Positions 20,893 to 31,751 of a stretch of 64,000 nucleotides of DNA are shown here, in pieces. The notes under the pieces were generated by a model. The model was given only the letters and a program-made list of their open reading frames with translations, did no database searches and had not been told where the DNA came from. A program made the translations under genes and the position numbers. Where the stretch lies: the NCBI RefSeq assembly GCF_006716115.1, contig NZ_VFOO01000001.1, positions 1,054,001 through 1,118,000 of the forward strand, written 5' to 3'. Every line of letters starts with the position of its first letter. Position 1 is the stretch's first letter. The DNA comes from Subtercola boreus. GTDB lineage: Bacteria; Actinomycetota; Actinomycetes; Actinomycetales; Microbacteriaceae.

Positions 20893-23292
20893 ATGACCCA
20901 GGAGAAGGTGGCGACCGATCCCGGCCTGTCGCGTGCCGAGGTCGAGGCCCGCGTCGCGGCCGGACAGGTCAACGTCACCCGCACGCCGACCTCGCGGCCG
21001 GTGAAGAGCATCCTCGCCGAGAACGTCTTCACTCTCTTCAACGGCATCCTCACGGTCTGCTTCATCGTGGTGTGCCTGCTGGGGGACCTCCGGGACGGCT
21101 TCTTCTTCGGGGTCGTCGTCTTCAATGCGGCCATCGGCATCGTGCAGGAGCTCCGGGCGAAGCGTGCCCTCGACCGGCTCGCGCTCCTGGCGTCACCCGA
21201 GACGGCGGTGCGCCGGGAGGGAGTGCTGGCGGTCATCCGCCCGGAAGAGGTGGTGCTCGGCGACCTGGTGATCGCGCGGCCGGGCGACCAGATCACGGCC
21301 GACTGCGTGGTCGAGTCCACGATCGCCCTCTTCCTCGACGAGTCGATGCTCACGGGGGAGTCGGACCCGATCCCGAAGAAGGCCGGGGACACTCTGATGT
21401 CGGGCTCCCTCGTCTCGTCGGGCACGGGCGAGGCCCGGGTGGTCGCCGTCGGCGCCGACTCCTACGCCAGCAGGCTGACCGCGGAGATCAAGCGCCACAG
21501 CCTCGTGCACTCCGAACTCCGGGCCGCTACGAACCGCATCCTCGTCTACCTGTCGTGGATCCTGGTGCCGCTCATCGTCATCATCCTGCTGGGCAGGATC
21601 GGTGCCTACGGCGGTTTCGCGGCCCTCTTCGACCCGAACGACCAGAGCTACCGCCAGGCGTTGATCGATGCCGTCGCGAGCGTGGTCGGCATCATCCCGG
21701 AGGGTCTGGTGCTGCTCACCAGCCTTGCTTTCGGTGTCGCAGCCATTCAACTCACCCGGCAGCGCGTGCTGGTCCAAGAGCTCGCGGCGGTCGAGGTGCT
21801 CGCGCGCGTCGACGTGCTCTGTCTCGACAAGACGGGCACGCTCACCACCGGGGCGATCGGCTTCCACGGTCTGCAGCAGCTGCCGGGCCGGGACGACGAC
21901 CTGGTCGGGGCGACGCGGGCGCTGGCCGCGCTCTCGACCGACGACGCCGGCAATGCGACGTCGCGGGCGCTGTCGAACAGGTTCGAGCTCGGCGACGCGG
22001 TCGTGGGGGAGCGGCTCGCGTTCAGTTCGCTGCGGGGATTCAGCGCCGTGAGTCTGAGCGCGGCCGGCGCGGGTGACACCTCCACCACGTGGCTGCTCGG
22101 TGCGCCCGAGCGGCTGCTCGCCGGGCATCCGGAATCCCTGGCCGAGGCGCACGCCATCGCAGCGACCGGCCGTCGCACCCTGGCGCTCGCCCGGTCGACG
22201 GATGCCCCCTCCACCCTGCTCGACGACCCCGCGCTCGTGGAGCGAGCCGAGCCGGCGTGCTTCGTCATCCTCGAGGAGACCCTCCGGCCCGAGGCGAAGG
22301 GCACGCTCGGCTACTTCGCCGAGGAGGGCGTGCGGGTGATCATCCTCTCCGGGGACAACCCACACACGGTCGGATCGATCGCCCGTCAGCTGGGGCTCGG
22401 CTACGAGGCAGTGGACGCCAGCACGCTCGAGAGTGACGAGGATCTCGCCGAGGCCCTGGCGAACGGCAGCGTCTTCGGCCGGGTGGCACCCGAACAGAAG
22501 CGCCGCATCGTGAAGACCCTGCAGGCCCAGGGCCGGTCGGTCGCGATGACGGGCGACGGCGTGAACGACGCGATGGCCATCAAGGATGCCGACCTCGGCA
22601 TCGCGATGGGCAACGCCACACCGGCCACGCGCGCTGTCTCGCGGCTGGTGCTGCTCGACAGCCGGTTCGACCGTCTGCCCGAGGTGCTGCTGCTCGGCCG
22701 GCGGGTCATTGCGAACGTCGAGCGGGTGTCGAACCTCTTTCTCTCGAAGACCGTCTACGGCATCGTGCTGGCTCTGGTGACGGCGGCGACGGCGTGGGAG
22801 TTCCCCTTCCTGCCCCGGCAGCTGACGCTCGTGTCGACGCTGGCCATCGGCATCCCCTCGTTCTTCCTTGCCCTCGCACCCAACCGGAGACGGTATCGGT
22901 CCGGCGTGTTGCCCCGGGTGCTCAAGTTCTCCCTGCCGACCGGCCTGATCGCAGCGGCCACGTGCCTCATCGCCTACGCGCCGCTCCGGGTGGCGCTGCC
23001 TCAGTCCGAGGCACGCAGCCTCACGACGATCGCGCTGTTCACGGTGTCGCTCTGGATCGTCTCCGTGCTGGCGCGGCCGCTGTCGAGGCCCCGGGTCATC
23101 CTCGTGGCCTCCGTCACCGCGGCGTTCGTGCTGTCGTTCGTCATTACCTTCACGCGGGACTTCTTCATGCTCTCGTTCAGCCTCACCCCGTGGCTGGCCT
23201 ACGTGGTCGTCATCGGGGCGGTGGGGGCATCCGGGATCGAGCTCTACTACCGGTTCGCGAAACGCAGGGGACTGGTCGTCGACCGGGCCTGA
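20893..23292 (+). CDS. Cation-translocating P-type ATPase, CtpE-like
   Basis: 799-residue integral membrane pump. The phosphorylated aspartate is D312 in DKTGT. Also visible are the actuator LTGESDP loop, the nucleotide-binding region, ILSGDNPHTV and the hinge MTGDGVNDAMAIKDADLGIA. Helix M4 carries GIIPEGLVLLTS, whose PEGL sequence resembles CtpE/Ca2+-type ATPases rather than the CPx heavy-metal pumps. There is no N-terminal metal-binding Cys domain. Mycobacterial CtpE is a calcium pump, so calcium is a reasonable but untested guess. It probably shares the transcript starting at dut. Confidence 0.85.
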   Translation: MTQEKVATDPGLSRAEVEARVAAGQVNVTRTPTSRPVKSILAENVFTLFNGILTVCFIVVCLLGDLRDGFFFGVVVFNAAIGIVQELRAKRALDRLALLASPETAVRREGVLAVIRPEEVVLGDLVIARPGDQITADCVVESTIALFLDESMLTGESDPIPKKAGDTLMSGSLVSSGTGEARVVAVGADSYASRLTAEIKRHSLVHSELRAATNRILVYLSWILVPLIVIILLGRIGAYGGFAALFDPNDQSYRQALIDAVASVVGIIPEGLVLLTSLAFGVAAIQLTRQRVLVQELAAVEVLARVDVLCLDKTGTLTTGAIGFHGLQQLPGRDDDLVGATRALAALSTDDAGNATSRALSNRFELGDAVVGERLAFSSLRGFSAVSLSAAGAGDTSTTWLLGAPERLLAGHPESLAEAHAIAATGRRTLALARSTDAPSTLLDDPALVERAEPACFVILEETLRPEAKGTLGYFAEEGVRVIILSGDNPHTVGSIARQLGLGYEAVDASTLESDEDLAEALANGSVFGRVAPEQKRRIVKTLQAQGRSVAMTGDGVNDAMAIKDADLGIAMGNATPATRAVSRLVLLDSRFDRLPEVLLLGRRVIANVERVSNLFLSKTVYGIVLALVTAATAWEFPFLPRQLTLVSTLAIGIPSFFLALAPNRRRYRSGVLPRVLKFSLPTGLIAAATCLIAYAPLRVALPQSEARSLTTIALFTVSLWIVSVLARPLSRPRVILVASVTAAFVLSFVITFTRDFFMLSFSLTPWLAYVVVIGAVGASGIELYYRFAKRRGLVVDRA

Positions 23293-23307
23293 TCGGAGTG
23301 GTAAAGT

Positions 23308-23325
23308 TATCTCGACGTCAAGATA
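23308..23325 (+). promoter_or_regulatory. 18-bp palindrome upstream of acnA (candidate operator)
   Basis: TATCTCGACGTCAAGATA differs from its own reverse complement at only one pair of positions (C/T). It is centred on GACGTC and ends 78 bp before the acnA start. The form TATCTYGACGTCRAGATA looks like a dimeric-regulator site. I cannot name the regulator; it does not resemble the AcnR site described for corynebacteria. Confidence 0.5.
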
Positions 23326-23403
23326 CTTTGGTAAGGGGACCCTTGCTAGCCACTGTTGTCCCAGACGAACAAGATTGACGTAGTCAGCGAAGGAGAAGAC
23401 GCC

Positions 23404-26226
<2,823 letters not shown>

Positions 26227-26244
26227 CGTCCGGTCGCTTCCGCC

Positions 26245-26279
26245 GAAACGGCCCTCTCCTTTATGGAGAGGGCCGTTTC
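26245..26279 (+). terminator. acnA terminator
   Basis: Perfect 15-bp stem GAAACGGCCCTCTCC (26245-26259) and its complement (26265-26279) around a TTTAT loop, 18 bp past the acnA stop. The remaining ~200 bp up to 26479 holds a small GC hairpin (CTGCCCG/CGGGCAG near 26289) and nothing else I can identify. Confidence 0.88.
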
Positions 26280-26479
26280 GCTGTTCCGGCTGCCCGGTGC
26301 CCGTCGGGCAGTGGTTCGCGTCGCGGAATTCGCGGAACGGGCGCCCCTGGCGGCATCCGCCGCGCTATCGGCCGGGGATCCGGCTGTGGCCGCCGGTTCG
26401 GTGAATGACGCGGCCCGGATCTCATCGCGCGGGCGGTGGACCGGGTCCCGCGAACGAAAGGCGCGACACTGTCGTTGTC

Positions 26480-28180
26480 TCAGCGCCTGCGGCGGACGGG
26501 GTGGGTGTGGGCGGCAGCGTGGACGCGCCTCCGGGCCAACCGTGTCGCGGCCACGCCGATGATCATCGCCGCCAGGGCGGCCGTCACGGCAGTCAGCACG
26601 GCGCTGGTGTCGGATCCCGTCGAAGCCAGGTGTCGCACCTCCGCACCCGATCCGCTGGCAGCCAACGATCCGGTGCTACTGCCGCCACCACCGATGCCGG
26701 GGCCGCGAGGCCCGCCGGAGCCTGCCGCACCGCTGCCTGCGGCGCCACCGCCGACGGTGCCACCGGGGGCGGGCGGGTCGATCGGGGGCGTCGGCGGCGT
26801 TGTGGGCGGCGGTGGGGCGGGCTGTACGACGAGCGAATAGGTCGCTGTCGCTGCGGGGTCGACACCGTTCGAGGCCGTCACCATGAACGGAGCGGGTGAG
26901 ACGGGCAGCGACGTCGGTGTGCCGCTGATGGTGCCGGTTCCGCTGCCGGGCACGGCGGTGAAGGCGAGGCCGGGCGGGAGAGCACCCGTGATCGCGAGCG
27001 TCGGCAGCGGCGTTCCGCTGGCGGTGATCGTGAAGGTGTAGGGCACGCCGATGGCGGCGGCAGGCGGGGCGCCGCTGGTGATCGTGGGGCTCGTCTGGCG
27101 GCTGATCACCGACAACCGGTCGGTGCCGAAGTCGGCGACGATGGCCGTGCCGAGGGAGGGGTCGACCACGATCTGCCGGGCATCCGAACCCACAGGCACC
27201 GTCTGCGTGAGGATCGATTCGCCGTCGATGACGGAGACGTTCTGCGAGGTGTTGTTCACGACGTAGGCCCTATGGGTCACGCTGTCGACCGCGATCGCGT
27301 CGGGGTCGGCATTCACACTCACGGAGCGCAGCACCGCACCGCCCCGGACCTCGGTGACGTTCGTCGACTGCGCGTTCAGCACGTAGGCCGTGTGCGTCGC
27401 GGTGTCGACGGCGACCGCGAGCGGATTCGCACCGACCGGCACAGTTGCCGCCACGATTCCGGTCCCGACGATGATCGAGACGTTCTGCGAGGTGTTGTTG
27501 ACGACATACGCCGTGTGCGTAATGCTGTCGACGGCGATCGCGTTCGGGTCTGCATTGACGCTCACGGTTCGCACGACGGCAGTGCCGACGATCTCGGAGA
27601 CGTTGGTCGACAGCGTGTTCACCGCATAGGCCGTGTGTGTTGAGGTGTCGACAGCGACGGCCACGGGCGTGTTGCCCACCGCGACGGTCGTCGCAGCGAA
27701 CGCACCCGGTGCCGGCTCACGGATGATCGACACCGTGTTGCTCAGACGGTTGCCGACGTACGCGGTTCCCGTCGTGTCATCCACGGCGACGGAGGTGGGC
27801 GCTGTGCCGACCCCGACCGTCGCGACCACCGCATCCGCACGGATCACCGTGACGTTGCCCGAGCCCGCATTGGTGATGTACGCCGTGTGCGTGGTGCTGT
27901 CGACCGCTACGGCGGTCGCGTCGGCACCGATGCTCAGCGCGCGAACGAAGACACCCCCGCGGAAGACGGTCACCGTCGATCCGGTGCTGTTGACGGCGTA
28001 GAGAGTGTGGTCGACGGTGTCGACGCCCACGGTGAGGGGATCCTGCACCGTCAGTGTGGAGGTGACGACGAAGACCGTCGTCACCGCGGCGGCACTGCCG
28101 GGCATCCCGGCCAGGGCGAAGGGGAGAAGGGCCGCCAGCGCGAAGACGGAGCGGTGCGGGGAGTGGTGCGTTCGGAGCAT
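26480..28180 (-). CDS. Secreted YVTN beta-propeller surface protein with LAXTG sortase signal
   Basis: 566 residues from the ATG at 28178-28180. A signal peptide (hydrophobic core FALAALLPFALAG, cleavage near SAAA) leads to about nine beta-propeller repeats of roughly 40-45 residues, each with A(V)AVD..THTAYVVN wording (residues ~40-350). A putative Ig/He_PIG-type domain follows (ITGALPPGLAFTAVPG, GTISGTPTSLPVSPAPFMV). A Pro-rich then Gly/Ser-rich wall-spanning linker comes next, and the end has a cell-wall sorting signal: LASTG (518-522), a hydrophobic helix and RLARRR. LAXTG is the class E sortase motif common in high-GC Gram-positives. Likely wall-anchored; ligand unknown. A GTG 14 codons upstream is an alternative start with no ribosome binding site. 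No sortase gene is in the window. Confidence 0.85.
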   Translation of the reverse strand: MLRTHHSPHRSVFALAALLPFALAGMPGSAAAVTTVFVVTSTLTVQDPLTVGVDTVDHTLYAVNSTGSTVTVFRGGVFVRALSIGADATAVAVDSTTHTAYITNAGSGNVTVIRADAVVATVGVGTAPTSVAVDDTTGTAYVGNRLSNTVSIIREPAPGAFAATTVAVGNTPVAVAVDTSTHTAYAVNTLSTNVSEIVGTAVVRTVSVNADPNAIAVDSITHTAYVVNNTSQNVSIIVGTGIVAATVPVGANPLAVAVDTATHTAYVLNAQSTNVTEVRGGAVLRSVSVNADPDAIAVDSVTHRAYVVNNTSQNVSVIDGESILTQTVPVGSDARQIVVDPSLGTAIVADFGTDRLSVISRQTSPTITSGAPPAAAIGVPYTFTITASGTPLPTLAITGALPPGLAFTAVPGSGTGTISGTPTSLPVSPAPFMVTASNGVDPAATATYSLVVQPAPPPPTTPPTPPIDPPAPGGTVGGGAAGSGAAGSGGPRGPGIGGGGSSTGSLAASGSGAEVRHLASTGSDTSAVLTAVTAALAAMIIGVAATRLARRRVHAAAHTHPVRRRR

Positions 28181-28325
28181 GCTGACCACAGTAGATGACT
28201 TTCTGTCATGAAGTACATACACGGGAGGTCGAAAGACCAGTGGTGGATATTCTTTGCCGAGAGTGAGAGAATCTCAGTACGGGGGGACTGCCGGGCATCC
28301 GCGCCCGACCCCCGAAAGGATTCCT

Positions 28326-29600
28326 GTGAAGCCGATCATCCGCCGCCGTGCCGTCGCCCTCGCGGTCACCATCGTCACCGGCTCACTCGCGCTGGCGCTG
28401 ACAGGGATCACCCCCACCTCTGCCGACGCGAAGCCACTCGACGCCCTCGTCGCCGACCTCGGCCCCTCGGCCAAACCCGTCGCCGCGGTGACGGATGCCG
28501 CCGGCACCATCTTCGTGCTGAACGAAGGTGACGCCACTGTCTCGAAGGTCACCCCGACCGGCGTGCTCACCCGGGTCTTCGCCTCGCTCGGTACGGCGGC
28601 CCGGCCCCAGGCGATGACGATCGACCCGAAGGGCTACCTCTTCGTGGCCTGCGCTGGCACCGACTCGGTCACCCGCATCTCGCCGACCGGCATCGCCATC
28701 CCCTACTGGGCGTACGACGGTGTCGGGGCGATGCCGCGCGGCATCACGTCCGACCCGGCAGGGAACGTGTTCGCCGCCAACTGGGGCACCTCGACCATCA
28801 CGAAGATCGCCGCGACCGGCGCCGTGACGCCCGTCTTCGCGCGCCTCGACCCCGCCGACCGGCCGCTCGGGCTCACTGCAGACGCGGCAGGCAGTCTCTA
28901 CGTGGCCGACACCCAGACCGATCGGATCTCGAAGGTCTCCGCCTCCGGCGCTGTGCGCGAGGTCTTCGCCGCGCTGCCGAAGGGCCCGGGCCTGCCCACT
29001 GGTCCGTTCGGAGTGGCCGTCGATCCCTGGGGCACCGTCGTCGTCACCTCCTCCAGCGGGGCCGTCTCGACGTTCGCTTCCGACGGTTCCGTGCTGAAGG
29101 CGAACGCCGCCCTGCCGGCCGGCCCGCATCACCCGACAGGGGTGCTGCTCGATGCGTTCGGCGACGCGTTCGTGGGTGACGAACTCTCCCACGGGGTCAC
29201 TGTGCTCGATGCGACCGGCAGCCCCGCGACATCCATCGCCGATCTCGGCCCCGGATCGCTCATACGCGCTGTGACGCTGTCGGGCAGCGCCCTCTTCGCA
29301 GCCGACTACGTCTCCGGCGCCGTCAGGAAGGTCGAGCTGGCTCCCACGCTGCCTTCCCCGGCTCTGAATTCCACAGTGCGGCGCGGTCTGCCGGCGGCCC
29401 TGGATGTCGCGACCACCGGTCTCGCCACGAAACTCATCGTGAGTGTCGGGGTGCTGCCGCCGGGCCTGACCCTCGACGAATCGACCGGCCATCTCACCGG
29501 AACACCGACGGTGCCCGGCACCTATGCCTTCGACGTCGTGGCCGCGAACCACTGGGGAGTGACGCCCCCGCAGCACGAGGTGCTGACCGTCGTGCGCTGA
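28326..29600 (+). CDS. Secreted NHL/beta-propeller protein with C-terminal Ig-like domain
   Basis: 424 residues from GTG 28326, set by AAAGGA 5 nt upstream. The signal peptide is AVALAVTIVTGSLALALTG with cleavage around TSADA. Repeated units such as GTIFVLNEGDATVSKVTPTG and GNVFAANWGTSTITKIAATG form an NHL-like propeller (about 40-340). The last ~75 residues are a putative Ig domain (VSVGVLPPGLTLDESTGHL, TGTPTVPGTYAFDVVA). There is no anchor or sorting signal, so it is probably released. It is divergent from the LAXTG protein, with which it shares the propeller plus Ig design; the two may be functionally linked, though this is inference. Confidence 0.8.
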   Translation: MKPIIRRRAVALAVTIVTGSLALALTGITPTSADAKPLDALVADLGPSAKPVAAVTDAAGTIFVLNEGDATVSKVTPTGVLTRVFASLGTAARPQAMTIDPKGYLFVACAGTDSVTRISPTGIAIPYWAYDGVGAMPRGITSDPAGNVFAANWGTSTITKIAATGAVTPVFARLDPADRPLGLTADAAGSLYVADTQTDRISKVSASGAVREVFAALPKGPGLPTGPFGVAVDPWGTVVVTSSSGAVSTFASDGSVLKANAALPAGPHHPTGVLLDAFGDAFVGDELSHGVTVLDATGSPATSIADLGPGSLIRAVTLSGSALFAADYVSGAVRKVELAPTLPSPALNSTVRRGLPAALDVATTGLATKLIVSVGVLPPGLTLDESTGHLTGTPTVPGTYAFDVVAANHWGVTPPQHEVLTVVR

Positions 29601-29675
29601 GCCCTGGCGTATCGTGGCGGGCGGCACGCGGTGTCAAGCTCGTGCCAGCCTTCGGGGGTTCTCATGAACCACTTA

Positions 29676-29681
29676 TAGACT
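29676..29681 (+). promoter_or_regulatory. Probable -10 element of dxs
   Basis: TAGACT with a predicted start site near 29688, leaving a 5' leader of about 43 nt that contains the AAAGG ribosome binding site. The -35 is not recognisable. Confidence 0.4.
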
Positions 29682-29730
29682 CGTGGGACGCCCTCTTCCG
29701 GGCGACGAGAACTCGAAAGGTGGGCAACAC

Positions 29731-31674
29731 GTGACACTTCTCGAACGGATCCACGGGCCACGCGACCTCGACGCCCTGACTGCGGAGCAGTTGGTGCAGC
29801 TGGCAGCAGAGGTTCGGCACTTCCTCATCGCCGAGGTTTCGAAGACCGGCGGCCACCTCGGCCCGAACCTGGGCGTGGTCGAGCTCACCATCGCCATCCA
29901 CCGGGTCTTCCACTCGCCCCACGACGCGATCGTGTTCGACACCGGCCACCAGTCCTATGTGCACAAGCTCCTCACCGGGCGGCAGGACTTCAGCCGCCTC
30001 CGCGAGAAGGGTGGCCTCGCCGGCTACCCGCAGCGTTCGGAGAGCGAGCACGACGTCGTCGAGAGCTCCCACGCGTCGAGCTCCCTGAGCTGGGCCGACG
30101 GTATCTCCCGCGCCTTCACCATGACCGGGCAGGCGGACCGGCACGTCGTGGCGGTGGTGGGCGATGGCGCCCTGACCGGTGGAATGACCTGGGAGGCGCT
30201 GAACAACATCAGCGACGACAACGACCGCAACCTCGTCATCGTGGTGAACGACAACGGGCGCTCCTACGCACCGACGATCGGTGGTATGGCGCGTTACCTC
30301 AACTCGGTGCGCACCAAGGCCGGCTACCGCGACCTGCACCACTCGAGCGAGCGACTGTTCGGGCACTTCGGTGCGGCCGGCCGCGCGATCTACCGCGGAG
30401 CCCGGGGCGGAATGCACGGTTTCCTGGCCCGCCTGACCAACAACGAAGCGCTCTACTCGAACCTCGAGATCAAGTACATCGGCCCCGTCGACGGGCACGA
30501 CCTCGCCGCGGTGGAAGAGGCGATGCACCAGGCCAAGGAGTACCACGGCCCCGTCATCGTTCACGCCATCACCGAGAAGGGCCGCGGCTACGAGCCCGCC
30601 CGGAACGATGAGGCCGACCAGTTCCACGCCGTCGGACAGATCGATCCCGAGACGGGCGAGCCCATCGGCGGCGCGTCGTCCGGCCCGTCGTGGACGAGCG
30701 TGTTCTCCGACGAGATCGCAAAGCTCGCGGCATCCAACGACCGGATTGTCGGCATCACCGCTGCCATGCTCCGGCCCACCGGGCTCCACGCCATGGCCGA
30801 ACGCTTTCCGAACCGGGTGCTGGATGTCGGAATCGCCGAGCAACACGCCGTGACCAGTGCCGCGGGCCTCGCCTTCGGCGGTCTCCATCCGGTGGTCGCC
30901 CTCTACGCGACGTTCATCAACCGTGCGTTCGACCAGGTGCTGATGGATGTCGGGCTGCACAAGGCCGGCGTCACGTTCGTGCTCGACCGTGCCGGCGTCA
31001 CCGGCCCCGACGGCCCGAGCCACCACGGCATGTGGGACCTGGCCATCCTGCAGGTCGTGCCGCACATCCGGCTCGCCGCCCCCCGCGATGCCGAGCGCCT
31101 GCGCGAGGAACTCGCCGAGGCGATCGCTGTGGATGACGCACCCACCGTCGTGCGTTTCCCGAAGGGCCCGGCGAGTGCGACGATCGATGCCGTCGGGCGC
31201 CTGGCCGACGGAGTGGATGTGCTGCGGCACGCCCCCCAGAAGGATGTGCTCATCGTGACCGTCGGCCCGTTCGCGGCCATGGGTCTCGAGGTGGCCGAGC
31301 GTCTCGCAGCCCAGGGGATTGGAGCGACTGTCGTCGATCCGCGCTGGGTCGTGCCCGTGGCGAAGAGCCTCATCGACCTCGCCGCCGAACACCGTCTCGT
31401 GGTCACCCTCGAGGACGGCATCCGGGTCGGCGGTGTCGGAACGCGCATCCGCCAGGATCTCCGCGCGGCCGGCGTCGACACGGCGCTGACCGAGCTGGGA
31501 CTGCCCGACGAGTTCCTCGACCACGCGTCACGCAGCGAGATCCTCGAACGGGCCGGACTCACCCCGCAGCACATCGCCCGCGACATCGTGGCCCAGGTCA
31601 TCGGCAGCAAGATCCCGCACGCCCGCCCTCTGCCCGACGACGCCGACTCGTCCCGTCAGCTCGACTCCCACTAG
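29731..31674 (+). CDS. dxs: 1-deoxy-D-xylulose-5-phosphate synthase
   Basis: 647-residue thiamine-diphosphate enzyme; condenses pyruvate and glyceraldehyde-3-phosphate, the first step of the MEP isoprenoid pathway. Residues seen: [14 protein letters not shown] (N-terminal His), [16 protein letters not shown], the ThDP/Mg motif [17 protein letters not shown], the ThDP glutamate in [17 protein letters not shown], and [15 protein letters not shown] in the transketolase-like C-terminal half. GTG 29731 is chosen because AAAGG lies just upstream, and the peptide then starts [13 protein letters not shown] like the family. The tail after the transketolase C-terminal domain is short and polar. Confidence 0.95.
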   Translation: MTLLERIHGPRDLDALTAEQLVQLAAEVRHFLIAEVSKTGGHLGPNLGVVELTIAIHRVFHSPHDAIVFDTGHQSYVHKLLTGRQDFSRLREKGGLAGYPQRSESEHDVVESSHASSSLSWADGISRAFTMTGQADRHVVAVVGDGALTGGMTWEALNNISDDNDRNLVIVVNDNGRSYAPTIGGMARYLNSVRTKAGYRDLHHSSERLFGHFGAAGRAIYRGARGGMHGFLARLTNNEALYSNLEIKYIGPVDGHDLAAVEEAMHQAKEYHGPVIVHAITEKGRGYEPARNDEADQFHAVGQIDPETGEPIGGASSGPSWTSVFSDEIAKLAASNDRIVGITAAMLRPTGLHAMAERFPNRVLDVGIAEQHAVTSAAGLAFGGLHPVVALYATFINRAFDQVLMDVGLHKAGVTFVLDRAGVTGPDGPSHHGMWDLAILQVVPHIRLAAPRDAERLREELAEAIAVDDAPTVVRFPKGPASATIDAVGRLADGVDVLRHAPQKDVLIVTVGPFAAMGLEVAERLAAQGIGATVVDPRWVVPVAKSLIDLAAEHRLVVTLEDGIRVGGVGTRIRQDLRAAGVDTALTELGLPDEFLDHASRSEILERAGLTPQHIARDIVAQVIGSKIPHARPLPDDADSSRQLDSH

Positions 31675-31683
31675 CCCGGGAAA

Positions 31684-31744
31684 GCGCCCCTGTTTGTCGC
31701 TTCCGCGCCTGCGCGCGCACGCGCAGAAGCGACAAACAGGCGCG
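31684..31744. terminator. Long hairpin between convergent dxs and fadB
   Basis: A perfect 15-bp stem CCTGTTTGTCGCTTC (31689-31703) and GAAGCGACAAACAGG (31726-31740) is extended on both sides by GCGCC/GGCGC with a 2-nt bulge. The 22-nt loop is an alternating GC tract with its own potential pairing. It lies between two gene ends, so a bidirectional terminator or dispersed palindromic repeat is likely. Confidence 0.7.
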
Positions 31745-31751
31745 TATCGTT

